A stretch of DNA of 64,000 bases from Streptococcus cristatus ATCC 51100 (GTDB taxonomy: Bacteria; Bacillota; Bacilli; Lactobacillales; Streptococcaceae). Of this stretch, positions 25,015-32,868 are shown one piece after another (the first letter of the stretch is position 1; each line of letters begins with the position of its first letter). The position numbers were made by a program, and so were the translations under genes. The DNA is taken from assembly GCF_000222765.1 (NCBI RefSeq), contig NZ_AFUE01000009.1, forward strand, positions 48,001 to 112,000. Reading direction: 5' to 3'. The notes beneath the pieces are model-generated. The model searched no databases. It had not been told where the DNA came from and worked only from the letters and a program-made list of their open reading frames with translations.

Positions 25015-26079
25015 ATGTCCGATTTATTTTCAAAAATCAAGGAAGTGACTGAGCTCTCAGCAATCTCCGGTCACGAGGCACCTGTCCGCAGCTATCTGCG
25101 CGAAAAAATCACTCCTCACGTTGATGAGGTCGTTACCGACGGCCTAGGCGGCATCTTCGGGGTTCGGCATTCCCAAGCTGAAAATGCTCCCCGCGTTCTG
25201 GTTGCGGCTCACATGGACGAGGTTGGCTTCATGGTCAGCGAGATCAAGCCCGACGGGACTTTCCGTGTAGTAGAAATCGGTGGCTGGAATCCATTGGTCG
25301 TGAGCAGTCAACGCTTCAAACTCTTTACCCGCGAAGGACGAGAAATCCCTGTCATCTCAGGCTCTGTCCCTCCTCATCTGACACGTGGCTCTGGCGGACC
25401 AGTTATGCCACAGATTGCGGACATTGTCTTTGACGGCGGCTTTGCGGACAAGGCAGAAGCTGAAAGCTACGGCATCCGTCCGGGAGATACCATCGTTCCA
25501 GACAGTTCTGCCATTCTCACAGCTAACGGTAAAAATGTCATCTCTAAAGCCTGGGACAACCGCTACGGCGTCCTTATGGTCGGCGAATTGGCTCAAGCCT
25601 TGTCTGGTCAAAAACTAGGCAGCCAACTCTATGTCGGTGCCAATGTTCAAGAAGAGGTTGGCCTGCGTGGTGCCCATGCTTCAACGACAAAATTCGCTCC
25701 TGAGGTCTTCCTGGCTGTTGACTGCTCCCCAGCAGGTGACATCTACGGCGGTCAAGGAGCCATCGGTGATGGAACGTTGATTCGCTTCTTTGACCCGGGT
25801 CATCTCATGCTGCCAGCTATGAAGGACTTCCTCTTGACAACTGCTGAGGAAGCCGGCATCAAGTATCAATATTACTGCGGCAAGGGCGGAACGGATGCTG
25901 GTGCTGCCCATCTCCAAAGCGGTGGCGTACCATCTACCACCATTGGTGTCTGCGCCCGCTACATTCATTCCCACCAAACTCTCTATGCCATGGACGATTT
26001 CCTGCAGGCCCAAGCCTTCCTGCAAGCGCTGGTCAAAAAGCTGGATCGCTCAACCGTGGACACGATTACCAACTACTAA
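25015..26079 (+). CDS. pepA: Glutamyl aminopeptidase PepA (M42 family)
   Basis: This 354-residue cytoplasmic metallo-aminopeptidase of the M42 family releases N-terminal acidic residues from peptides. Metal-binding and catalytic landmarks are visible: A-H-M-D-E-V-G-F, K-A-W-D-N-R-Y-G, Q-E-E-V-G-L-R-G-A, D-C-S-P-A-G-D and a C-terminal H-S-H-Q-T-L-Y. Length matches the lactococcal and streptococcal enzyme. AGAAGG lies ahead of the ATG. It is monocistronic, with its own promoter and a hairpin downstream. It is one of the few plus-strand genes here. Confidence 0.95.
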   Translation: MSDLFSKIKEVTELSAISGHEAPVRSYLREKITPHVDEVVTDGLGGIFGVRHSQAENAPRVLVAAHMDEVGFMVSEIKPDGTFRVVEIGGWNPLVVSSQRFKLFTREGREIPVISGSVPPHLTRGSGGPVMPQIADIVFDGGFADKAEAESYGIRPGDTIVPDSSAILTANGKNVISKAWDNRYGVLMVGELAQALSGQKLGSQLYVGANVQEEVGLRGAHASTTKFAPEVFLAVDCSPAGDIYGGQGAIGDGTLIRFFDPGHLMLPAMKDFLLTTAEEAGIKYQYYCGKGGTDAGAAHLQSGGVPSTTIGVCARYIHSHQTLYAMDDFLQAQAFLQALVKKLDRSTVDTITNY

Positions 26080-26088
26080 TTTCGAGAA

Positions 26089-26113
26089 GCAGTCCGTTCT
26101 TCATTCGGGCTGC
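26089..26113 (+). terminator. Probable terminator of pepA
   Basis: GCAGTCCG-ttcttcatt-CGGGCTGC forms an 8-bp stem ten bases after the pepA stop. The following T stretch is interrupted, so strength is uncertain. Confidence 0.5.
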
Positions 26114-26166
26114 TATCTATTTTATCTAATATAATCTCTTTTAATTTTCCAATTTGAAGAAAATTT

Positions 26167-26175
26167 TGTTATAAT
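26167..26175 (+). promoter_or_regulatory. Extended -10 promoter of the DUF1846 gene
   Basis: TGTTATAAT, 23 bp before the ATG at 26199, with only a weak TTCCAA at the -35 distance. Confidence 0.6.
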
Positions 26176-26198
26176 GCTTAGCAGAGGTGAAACTATAC

Positions 26199-27683
26199 AT
26201 GAAAAAAATTGCTTTTGATTCAGAAAAATACTTAAACCTGCAGCGCGACCATATCTTGGAGCGCATTAATCAATTTGAGGGCAAATTGTATATGGAATTC
26301 GGCGGTAAAATGCTGGAAGACTTCCATGCTGCCCGTGTCCTGCCAGGTTATGAACCGGACAATAAAATTAGACTGCTCAAAGAGCTCAAGGACCAAGTAG
26401 AGATTGTCATTGCTATCAATGCCAATAACATCGAACACTCTAAAGCACGTGGGGACTTGGGTATTTCCTATGACCAAGAAGTTCTGCGCCTAATCGATAC
26501 CTTTAATGAGCTGGATATTTATGTAGGCTCAGTGGTCATTACCCAGTATTCTGGCCAGCCAGCAGCTGATCTCTTCCGCGCTCAGCTAGAAAAGAACGGA
26601 ATCGACTCCTACATCCACTATCCAATCAAGGGCTATCCTACTGATATGGACCATATCATCTCACCTGAGGGAATGGGCAAGAACGACTATATTAAGACCA
26701 GTCGAAATCTGGTCGTAGTGACTGCGCCTGGTCCTGGTTCTGGTAAATTAGCTACTTGCTTATCCAATATGTACCACGACCAAATCAATGGCATCAAATC
26801 AGGCTACGCCAAGTTTGAAACCTTCCCCGTTTGGAATCTGCCCCTGCACCATCCGGTCAATTTGGCTTACGAGGCAGCGACGGCAGACCTCGACGATGTC
26901 AACATGATTGACCCTTTCCACCTGCAAACCTACGGCGAAACCACTGTCAACTACAACCGTGATATCGAAATTTTCCCAGTCCTCAAGCGTATGCTGGAGC
27001 GCATCCTTGGAAAATCACCTTATGCTTCTCCAACAGACATGGGCGTCAACATGGTCGGCTTTGCCATTGTAGATAATGATGCGGCTATCGAGGCTTCTCA
27101 ACAGGAAATCATCCGTCGCTACTACCAGACGATTCTAGACTTCAAGGCAGAGCGCGTTTCAGAATCTGCTATCAAGAAAATCGAACTCTTGATGAACGAC
27201 TTGGGCATCACACCGCTGGATCGTAAAGTAACCGTTGCTGCGCGTGCCAAGGCTGAAAGCACTGGTGAGCCAGCTCTGGCCTTAGAATTGCCAAATGGAG
27301 AAATCGTAACCGGTAAGACCTCTGAACTCTTTGGCCCTACGGCAGCTGTATTGATTAATGCCATTAAGAAATTAGCCAATATTGCCAAAGAGACCAAGCT
27401 GATCGAGCCTGAGTACGTTAAGCCAATCCAAGGTCTGAAAATCAATCATTTGGGCAGCCGTAATCCGCGCCTCCACTCAAACGAAATCTTGATGGCTCTG
27501 GCAATCACAGCCATGGAAAATCAAGACGCTGCCCAAGCCATGCAAGAGCTTGGAAATCTCAAGGGCAGCGAAGCTCATTCAACCGTAATGCTGACAGATG
27601 AAGACAAAAATGTCCTACGCAAACTCGGCATCCATGTAACTATGGATCCTGTTCATCAGTATGATCGACTTTATAGAAAATAA
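26199..27683 (+). CDS. DUF1846-family protein
   Basis: This 494-residue protein belongs to the DUF1846 family, widespread in Firmicutes. Visible conserved stretches include [34 protein letters not shown] (Walker-like) and D-M-G-V-N-M-V-G-F. The P-G-P-G-S-G-K-L loop suggests nucleotide or phosphate binding. The biochemical role is not established as far as I know. The start is the ATG at 26199 with AGAGGTG upstream, not the GTG at 26187, which is part of the ribosome site. It is monocistronic and ends at a strong terminator. Confidence 0.9.
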   Translation: MKKIAFDSEKYLNLQRDHILERINQFEGKLYMEFGGKMLEDFHAARVLPGYEPDNKIRLLKELKDQVEIVIAINANNIEHSKARGDLGISYDQEVLRLIDTFNELDIYVGSVVITQYSGQPAADLFRAQLEKNGIDSYIHYPIKGYPTDMDHIISPEGMGKNDYIKTSRNLVVVTAPGPGSGKLATCLSNMYHDQINGIKSGYAKFETFPVWNLPLHHPVNLAYEAATADLDDVNMIDPFHLQTYGETTVNYNRDIEIFPVLKRMLERILGKSPYASPTDMGVNMVGFAIVDNDAAIEASQQEIIRRYYQTILDFKAERVSESAIKKIELLMNDLGITPLDRKVTVAARAKAESTGEPALALELPNGEIVTGKTSELFGPTAAVLINAIKKLANIAKETKLIEPEYVKPIQGLKINHLGSRNPRLHSNEILMALAITAMENQDAAQAMQELGNLKGSEAHSTVMLTDEDKNVLRKLGIHVTMDPVHQYDRLYRK

Positions 27684-27711
27684 AAACAAGCTCTGTTAAA
27701 AGCTTGTTGAG

Positions 27712-27737
27712 AAAGCTGGCTCTGCCAGCTTTTTTTG
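27712..27737. terminator. Bidirectional terminator between the DUF1846 gene and the 144-residue membrane protein gene
   Basis: AAAGCTGGC-tct-GCCAGCTTT followed by TTTT. A second small hairpin (AACAAGCT/AGCTTGTT, 27685-27708) precedes it. It can also end the minus-strand operon whose last stop is at 27738. Confidence 0.9.
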
Positions 27738-28172
27738 TTAATAGCGCTTGGACAGGAGAAAACGCAAGAGATAGTAAAGGACCAAAACTAGGATAATGGT
27801 CAAGGTCAGAAACTGATTGAGATTTAAAATGATAGGAAAAATCATAGACAGAAGGCTTAGTCCTGCTGCCAGCAGCAAAAGGATGTCAAACAGCAGAGTG
27901 CGAGTCTTTTCGTCAATCATCCGATTGCGTTCATCCGTCACCTGAATGTAGAGCCTATTAAAAGCTTCCTCCCGTTTCAAGGCAAGATTATAACGCAGAA
28001 CCATCAAGGAAAGCCCCAGAAGCAGACCAACCATAATGCCTTCCTCTAAATCATCCAGAGAATGAATGTAGCTCCATCCCAGCCCCAGCCAGAGGACTAG
28101 GATTAGGATGCGGCCTATGATAACCTTCCTTTGAAGTTTTTTCCGAAATTCTTGTTTAGTTACTATTTCCAT
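27738..28172 (-). CDS. Four-helix membrane protein of unknown function
   Basis: This 144-residue protein has hydrophobic segments near 20-38, 44-60, 92-112 and 118-138 and a charged central stretch (R-E-E-A-F-N-R-L-Y ... D-E-R-N-R-M-I-D-E-K-T-R). I do not recognise a named family beyond small membrane proteins often encoded with XRE regulators (DUF2178/DUF3796-like in layout). It is the last gene of a three-gene unit with a 54-residue membrane protein and an HTH regulator, nine bases after the middle gene. The start at 28172 is an ATG. Confidence 0.75.
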   Translation of the reverse strand: MEIVTKQEFRKKLQRKVIIGRILILVLWLGLGWSYIHSLDDLEEGIMVGLLLGLSLMVLRYNLALKREEAFNRLYIQVTDERNRMIDEKTRTLLFDILLLLAAGLSLLSMIFPIILNLNQFLTLTIILVLVLYYLLRFLLSKRY

Positions 28173-28181
28173 GTCAGCCTC

Positions 28182-28346
28182 CTATTTTTCATACGCTTGA
28201 AAAGTTTTCAAGATCACCACAATCAAGATAAATCCCACAAAAGGCAGGATTTCCTTAGGGATAAAATTGGCTTGCAAATGCAGATAAGATAAGCCAACCA
28301 CCACCAAAATAGCCAATATCCATTTACTCAAATAAGTCCATTTCAT
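28182..28346 (-). CDS. Small two-segment membrane protein (54 residues)
   Basis: The frame ATG-AAA-TGG at 28346 to TAG at 28182 encodes [18 protein letters not shown], a short polar stretch, then [12 protein letters not shown], so two membrane segments. GAGGAGGATGAATC precedes the ATG, and the start overlaps the stop of the HTH gene (ATGA). The coupling and codon pattern make it a real gene in the regulator operon. I do not recognise a function; regulators of this type often control such small membrane proteins. Confidence 0.75.
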   Translation of the reverse strand: MKWTYLSKWILAILVVVGLSYLHLQANFIPKEILPFVGFILIVVILKTFQAYEK

Positions 28347-28544
28347 GATTCATCCTCCTCAAAGAGAAAAACTTCTTCAATCCTTAAATTGAAAAAGGAT
28401 GCAATTTTATGAGCCAAAAGCAGCGAGGCATTGTAGCGGCCCTTTTCCAAAGAAATAATCGTTTGTCTCGTGACCTCTAGCTTTTCAGCCAGCTCCTCCT
28501 GGCTGATCTTTTTCTTTTCGTAATTCTTGAATTCGATTTTCCAA
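28343..28544 (-). CDS. XRE-family HTH regulator with an apparent frameshift near its start
   Basis: The helix-turn-helix core is clear: [25 protein letters not shown]. Relatives of about 67 residues begin M-K/E-N-R-I-x-E-L-R-K-E-K directly before I-S-Q. Here a TTG at 28544 behind a perfect AAGGAGGAAG site opens [11 protein letters not shown], but that frame leaves the HTH frame at the A-rich tract (28508-28520 on the plus strand). The uninterrupted frame instead reaches a TTG at 28573 with no ribosome site and an atypical N-terminus. Either one or two bases are wrong or lost in this sequence, or the gene is disrupted. It would repress its own operon through the palindrome upstream. Confidence 0.7.
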
Positions 28545-28563
28545 GGCTTCCTCCTTTTTATGA

Positions 28564-28580
28564 TGTAAAACAAGCTTTAC
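28564..28580 (-). promoter_or_regulatory. Candidate operator palindrome of the XRE operon
   Basis: GTAAA-ACAAGC-TTTAC lies between the -10 and the HTH gene. A related half-site, TGTAAAG, lies within the promoter spacer. Autoregulation is inferred. Confidence 0.45.
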
Positions 28581-28591
28581 TTTTCAAGCAT

Positions 28592-28620
28592 AGTATAGTC
28601 TCCTTTACATATTTTGTCAA
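28592..28620 (-). promoter_or_regulatory. Consensus promoter of the XRE-membrane protein operon
   Basis: TTGACA (28615-28620), 17 bp, TATACT (28592-28597) on the minus strand. Confidence 0.85.
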
Positions 28621-28632
28621 GAAGAAAGCGGC

Positions 28633-28664
28633 AAAAAAGAGGCTGGGAGAAAAGTCCTAGCCTC
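28633..28664 (-). terminator. Intrinsic terminator of the ABC/two-component operon
   Basis: The minus strand reads GAGGCT-AGGA-loop-TCCC-AGCCTC followed by TTTTTT. It forms the distal end of the structured element 28633-28809. Confidence 0.8.
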
Positions 28665-28809
28665 TCAATTGTCTTTGGATTGTCGAGCAAGACGCAGTGG
28701 TTGAGTGGGCTCTACTACGCTGATTTCATCAGCTTTTACAGCCCTACTCAACTGTGCGGAGGTGGGACGACGAAATCGAATTCTAACGAATTACCGATTT
28801 CTGTCCCAC
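28633..28809 (-). repeat. Three-hairpin intergenic element (likely dispersed streptococcal repeat)
   Basis: Between the kinase gene and the XRE operon there is a compact block of three inverted repeats: GTGGGAC/GTCCCAC (28762-28809) with nested GAAATCG/CGATTTC; GTTGAGT/ACTCAAC (28700-28752) with an inner GCTGAT/ATCAGC; and the terminator hairpin. No coding frame is plausible. I recall similar blocks dispersed in streptococcal genomes, but only one copy is in this window, so the repeat status rests on memory. Confidence 0.5.
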
Positions 28810-28840
28810 TCTCTTTTATCATCTTGATTGATTTCCTTTG

Positions 28841-29878
28841 TTATTTGCTTTTTAAAGCCACAGTCAACTCGACACAGGCTCCTCCTTGGTCTGGATTGAG
28901 TAGAGTCAGACGACCACCATGCAAGAGAGCTACCTGCTTAGAAAAGGCTAAGCCGATACCATGATGGGGATTAGCTGAATTGCGGCTTTGGTCACTCTGG
29001 TAAAAGAGTTGATCTGCTCCTAGCAGCATCTCCTCTGAAAATGAAGGGCCGTTGTTCCAGATGGCAAAGACCAACTGGTCCTGCTGCACTGATACCGTTA
29101 GCTTGACTTCCTTTTGGTTCTGGTCAGCATGTTCAAGCGCATTCAGTAAAATATTGAGCAAAGCTCGCTTGAGATAGTCCAAATGAATGGACAATCTCAA
29201 GCTAAGATCACAATCTTCTTGGAGATAAAAACGATAGCTTTCCTGTTTGCTGAACAGTGCCCAGTCGTCCTGTAGATCAGCCAAAAAATCCTCCAAGGAA
29301 AGCTGGCTGAACTGATTAGAATCAATCTGAAAAGTCTTAGCATAATCAATCAAAGAGCCACAATACTCTTCCATCTTGTGACTAGCCTGCAAAATCTCAG
29401 CAGCATAGTCTGCCTGTGACTGGCTCAACTGCGCCAACTCCAAGAGCTCGGCATTCCCCTTAATCACAGTTAGGGGCGTCTTCAAATCGTGCGATGTCGC
29501 TGATAGCTGTAAAATCAACTCCTGATTATGCTGCTGCTCTCTTTCTAGAAGACGAGTATTTTCTTGGTGGCTGCTCCGTAAATCGCTGTAGACTTCTAGC
29601 ATTTCCTCAATCCGAAAAAGTTGACTTTGATTTTCTTCTAAAAGCTTCTCGCTCTTTAGCATTTTTATTTCCCTGTCGATTTTTCGGAGCAATTTCAAAA
29701 TATGATAAAAAGTAATCAGCAGCAAGCTCCCTGCCCAGAAGAACAAGGTGAAAAGGGCATAATCGCTGCCTTGTGTAAATTCATAGCCGATAAGCACAAA
29801 AATCAAAACATGGAAAAAGACGATTTTCAAGCTGGTTGTCCAGACTAGGCTTTTGAAATTTCGGGTTCTAATTGCCAT
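28841..29878 (-). CDS. Sensor histidine kinase, intramembrane-sensing type
   Basis: This 345-residue kinase has two membrane helices (about 15-33 and 42-60) joined by a loop of under ten residues, so it has no real sensor domain, as in kinases that sense through a partner ABC transporter. The phosphoacceptor is His130 in S-A-T-S-H-D-L-K-T-P-L-T. The C-terminal ATPase domain shows N-I-L-L-N-A-L-E-H (N box) and H-H-G-I-G-L-A-F-S-K (G2). It overlaps the response regulator gene by 34 bp and is the last gene of the ABC/TCS operon. Confidence 0.92.
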   Translation of the reverse strand: MAIRTRNFKSLVWTTSLKIVFFHVLIFVLIGYEFTQGSDYALFTLFFWAGSLLLITFYHILKLLRKIDREIKMLKSEKLLEENQSQLFRIEEMLEVYSDLRSSHQENTRLLEREQQHNQELILQLSATSHDLKTPLTVIKGNAELLELAQLSQSQADYAAEILQASHKMEEYCGSLIDYAKTFQIDSNQFSQLSLEDFLADLQDDWALFSKQESYRFYLQEDCDLSLRLSIHLDYLKRALLNILLNALEHADQNQKEVKLTVSVQQDQLVFAIWNNGPSFSEEMLLGADQLFYQSDQSRNSANPHHGIGLAFSKQVALLHGGRLTLLNPDQGGACVELTVALKSK

Positions 29879-30543
29879 CTATAGCCTACTCCTCTCACTG
29901 TTGCGATTGCTTGCAGCCCTTCTTGTTTGCATTTTTGACGAATCTGATACACATATTCTGAGATGGAGCGAAGCTGTGTTTCTGAGCTTTCTGGATAAAG
30001 CAAGGTATGCAGGCGTTCAGCTGAAAAGGTCTGCTTGGGATTGCTAGCTAGCAAATGCAGCAACTTAAACTCTCGCTCTGAAAATTTCAAGACTTTACCA
30101 AAACAGGCAACTTCATAGCGCTCTGGATAAAATTGACAAGAAGCAATTTCAGAATATCGCTCCTCACGTCTTTCCTCCCGCCGAAGATGAGCCCTGACAC
30201 GCGCCAGCAATTCTTTGGTTCCAAAAGGCTTGACAATATAGTCATCTGCTCCGCGAAAGAGCCCTTCTACTTTGTCCTCCTCCAACTCCTTGGCCGTCAG
30301 AAAGATGATTGGACACGAAAAATGAGGACGAATGTAGGAACACAGCTCAAAACCATTAACAGGCTCCATCATCACATCCAGCAGAATCAAGTCATATCCG
30401 ACAAAATGCGTCAGCTCTAGGTCTTCTATCCGATCAAGCGTCGTCACATCATAAGCGTCGAGCTCTAAGACGTTTTTCACCAACTTCAAAATGCTCTGGT
30501 CGTCATCAACCACCAAAATACGATACTGTCTCATGATTTCCAT
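29845..30543 (-). CDS. OmpR/PhoB-family response regulator
   Basis: This 232-residue regulator has a receiver domain with D-D-D near 13-15, phosphoacceptor Asp56 in L-L-D-V-M-M, and Lys in I-V-K-P-F-G, followed by a winged-helix DNA-binding domain (about 130-225, ending G-V-G-Y-R-W). It pairs with the downstream kinase. The first ATG (30543) has AGAGGT upstream; the ATG at 30534 is possible. Direct repeats TGAACTT in the operon promoter are the natural candidate binding site. Confidence 0.93.
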   Translation of the reverse strand: MEIMRQYRILVVDDDQSILKLVKNVLELDAYDVTTLDRIEDLELTHFVGYDLILLDVMMEPVNGFELCSYIRPHFSCPIIFLTAKELEEDKVEGLFRGADDYIVKPFGTKELLARVRAHLRREERREERYSEIASCQFYPERYEVACFGKVLKFSEREFKLLHLLASNPKQTFSAERLHTLLYPESSETQLRSISEYVYQIRQKCKQEGLQAIATVRGVGYRWQLEPEISKA

Positions 30544-30555
30544 TATAGCATACCT

Positions 30556-31278
30556 CTAGCGAACATCTCGTTTCAAGGTTAAGAATATAGCAGAGCTCCA
30601 AACCAAAGCTAGCCAGAACAGCTGTACCCCCAGACCTGATAAATCTATTGAATGCTGAAGCCCTTCATACTCAAAAAGATTGAGCGTAGCCAGATCGGGC
30701 AGGTATTTTGCTTCCTTGATAAAAGTTGCCAATAAACGACTGAGACCAATCAAGAGAGGAAAGAGCACCGACACCGGCACAACCCAAGATTGAAATAGCA
30801 AAGCGAGTCCAGCTGTTAAAAAAGCCAGAAAAAGATTGCTGAGAAGACCAAAAGAGCTGTAATAAAGGAATTTCCCCAGTAAGGACCAGCTAAAGTCTAG
30901 GTCAAAACGAGCCAGCATAACAAGGAAACAGCTGCCTATCATGACACTGTAGAGAGCCAAGAGCAGCAAGGCCAGAAAAAGGAATTTCCCAGCCAACCAA
31001 GCCTTTCTATTTGATACGGTTAGAAAATTCGTTCGCATCCCTGATTTGACAAACTCCTGGGCAAAATATAGGGAAGTAAAGATGACGATGACAGGCTGCG
31101 CCAAATAGAGGGCGTGCAAAGCCTCGCTCAGAGCCTTCGTCTGGCCAACTGCTGTCTGACTGTAGTCAAGATTCATCAGAAAAAAAGGAACAACTACCAG
31201 AGCCACCAAGGCGGCACCAAGAGCGAGATAGTAAGAACGGAACTTAATCCATTCACTTCTAAGCAGAGCTTTGATCAT
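30556..31278 (-). CDS. ABC-2-type permease subunit 2 (lantibiotic-immunity-like)
   Basis: This 240-residue protein with about six membrane segments begins M-I-K-A-L-L-R-S-E-W-I-K-F-R-S, the amphipathic E-W-x-K-x-R-S start typical of LanE/LanG permeases. It is paralogous to the preceding permease, so the pair would form a heterodimer with the ATPase. The longer open frame to 31449 lacks family features; the ATG at 31278 overlaps the previous stop (TGATG) and has GGAGGA upstream. Confidence 0.85.
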   Translation of the reverse strand: MIKALLRSEWIKFRSYYLALGAALVALVVVPFFLMNLDYSQTAVGQTKALSEALHALYLAQPVIVIFTSLYFAQEFVKSGMRTNFLTVSNRKAWLAGKFLFLALLLLALYSVMIGSCFLVMLARFDLDFSWSLLGKFLYYSSFGLLSNLFLAFLTAGLALLFQSWVVPVSVLFPLLIGLSRLLATFIKEAKYLPDLATLNLFEYEGLQHSIDLSGLGVQLFWLALVWSSAIFLTLKRDVR

Positions 31279-32066
31279 CAGTAGCGTCCTCCTAAATCCG
31301 TCTTCAAAAAGCGCAGAGAGGTCATGCCGCCGATGACTAGCAACCATGCACCAAGTATCAACAGCCCTTGCAAGGGATTGTTGACATATTGGGAAGTTGG
31401 CGTTGCAGTGAACAACTCTCCTGCTGGCTGTGGCAAATAAGCTCCCCAACTCGTGTGAGCTGCCAGGTAGTTTCCCAGATTATAGATTTGGGGTACGAGA
31501 AAAAGCAGAGGAACTAGCATGGTCCGAGCCAATAAACCTAACAAAAACGAAAGGATTCCCAATAAGGTCAGAGATAAGGTTTTCCACAAAATCAGACTCC
31601 AAGCTGCCTGATTGAGCAGAATCGGATCAAGCCCTTCCTTTCCTAAAGCCAGATGCATGGCCATATAACTAAAGTAAATTGATAAAAAGCTACTGGCAAG
31701 AGAAAAGCAAGCAAAGGTCATAAGTTTCCCCACAAGTAGCTTCAGGCGGTTATTACAGGATAAAAGACTGGTTCTCAAGCTATGAGACTGAAATTCCATA
31801 GCCCCCAAAATTCCAGCTAAGATGACCAAAACCATGCCTGCCATAGAGGCTCCGTTGAGACCCAGATATTCCAGCGGATCAATGGCTTCTGCCAGACCGG
31901 GAACCGTCTCAGGTGTGGCATCCAAGCCAATAGACAAATACTGTCGGCCCTCCAGCCAGGATACGGCAGGCACCAATAGTAGCATGAAGGCCATACTCAC
32001 TCTGAAAGCCTTGGTTGAGCGAATTTTCAACCATTCTGAATGCAATAAGGACATCGTTTCTTTCAT
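31278..32066 (-). CDS. ABC-2-type permease subunit 1 (lantibiotic-immunity-like)
   Basis: This 262-residue protein with six or seven membrane segments begins with S-E-W-L-K-I-R-S-T-K-A-F-R, the amphipathic N-terminal helix of LanE/LanG-type permeases. An ATG at 32066 follows GAGGAGGTTTAAG, a strong ribosome site that also contains the stop of the ATPase gene. With the ATPase and second permease it would make an exporter that removes an antimicrobial peptide or similar agent from the membrane. Confidence 0.85.
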   Translation of the reverse strand: MKETMSLLHSEWLKIRSTKAFRVSMAFMLLLVPAVSWLEGRQYLSIGLDATPETVPGLAEAIDPLEYLGLNGASMAGMVLVILAGILGAMEFQSHSLRTSLLSCNNRLKLLVGKLMTFACFSLASSFLSIYFSYMAMHLALGKEGLDPILLNQAAWSLILWKTLSLTLLGILSFLLGLLARTMLVPLLFLVPQIYNLGNYLAAHTSWGAYLPQPAGELFTATPTSQYVNNPLQGLLILGAWLLVIGGMTSLRFLKTDLGGRY

Positions 32067-32067
32067 C

Positions 32068-32775
32068 TTAAACCTCCTCTGTCAAATCAAAGAAGAGATC
32101 TTCTAGACTGTCTGAATCTTGCAGCACCTCTTCCAATCGTCCCTGCTCAATAATTCGCCCATGATGAATCAAGACCACATCATCTGTCACCATTTGCACC
32201 TCTGACAAGATATGGGAAGATAGAAGTACCGTTTTCCCTAAATCAGCCTGCTGACGGATAAACTTTCTAAACCACTTGATCCCACTTGGATCCAGTCCAT
32301 TGGTCGGCTCATCTAATATAAGAAACTGAGGATCACCCAGCAAAGCTGCTGCCAAACCCAAGCGTTGACCTTCCCCCAGAGACAGGCTTGACAAGAGGTC
32401 CTTTCTCTTATGAGCGATTCCAGTCATCTCCAAAACCTCATCGATCCGAGACTTGGAAACGGCATTACTCGCCGCAATAATCCTCAGGTGGTCATAGACC
32501 TTTCGATTTGGCAGACCGCCAATGCCGTCAAAGGCTGCACCTACCGTTCTGAGCGGGTAGGTCATTGACTGATAGGTTTGCCCATCAAAAGTCGCCGTCC
32601 CAGATGTCGCTCGATCTAACCCCAAGAGAATCCTCAAGGTCGAACTTTTCCCTGCGCCATTTGGGCCTAGAAAAGCTGTAATCCGACCGCTTCTAGCTGT
32701 AAAAGAGATATCTTCTAAAATCTGCTTGCTGCCATGCTTCTTGCAGACTCCTTCTATTTTCACTATATGTTCCAT
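32068..32775 (-). CDS. ABC transporter ATP-binding protein (LanF/BcrA-like)
   Basis: This 235-residue nucleotide-binding subunit has Walker A G-P-N-G-A-G-K-S-S, a signature region L-S-L-G-E-G-Q-R-L-G (for L-S-G-G-Q), Walker B F-L-I-L-D-E-P-T-N-G-L-D-P, and a switch His in L-S-S-H-I-L-S-E. The small size and the motif around the D-loop fit the bacitracin/lantibiotic self-protection ATPases. It is the first gene of a five-gene operon (ATPase, two permeases, regulator, kinase), the arrangement expected for an antibiotic-sensing detoxification module. Confidence 0.92.
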   Translation of the reverse strand: MEHIVKIEGVCKKHGSKQILEDISFTARSGRITAFLGPNGAGKSSTLRILLGLDRATSGTATFDGQTYQSMTYPLRTVGAAFDGIGGLPNRKVYDHLRIIAASNAVSKSRIDEVLEMTGIAHKRKDLLSSLSLGEGQRLGLAAALLGDPQFLILDEPTNGLDPSGIKWFRKFIRQQADLGKTVLLSSHILSEVQMVTDDVVLIHHGRIIEQGRLEEVLQDSDSLEDLFFDLTEEV

Positions 32776-32800
32776 ACTGAACTCCTTTTGTTTTTTCTTT

Positions 32801-32831
32801 AGTATACAGGGGCAAGTTCAGAGAAAGTTCA
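32801..32831 (-). promoter_or_regulatory. Promoter -10 and paired TGAACTT response-regulator sites
   Basis: On the minus strand TGAACTT-tctc-TGAACTT (32814-32820 and 32825-32831, 11-bp period, one helical turn) lies just upstream of a TATACT -10 (32801-32806). No good -35 is present, so activation by the operon's own regulator is the simple reading. Confidence 0.6.
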
Positions 32832-32837
32832 GACAAT

Positions 32838-32867
32838 AAAAAACTTGCCTTGCGACAAGCTTCTTTT
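32838..32867 (-). terminator. Probable terminator of the folate operon
   Basis: On the minus strand an AAGCTTG/CAAG-TT stem is followed by TTTTTTATTG, immediately after the folBK stop at 32869. Confidence 0.45.
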
Positions 32868-32868
32868 C

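Noticed and set aside
30541-30553. TATAAT before the response regulator gene
   Set aside because: It falls in the 12-bp gap after the permease gene with no -35, so the regulator is better explained as part of the upstream operon.
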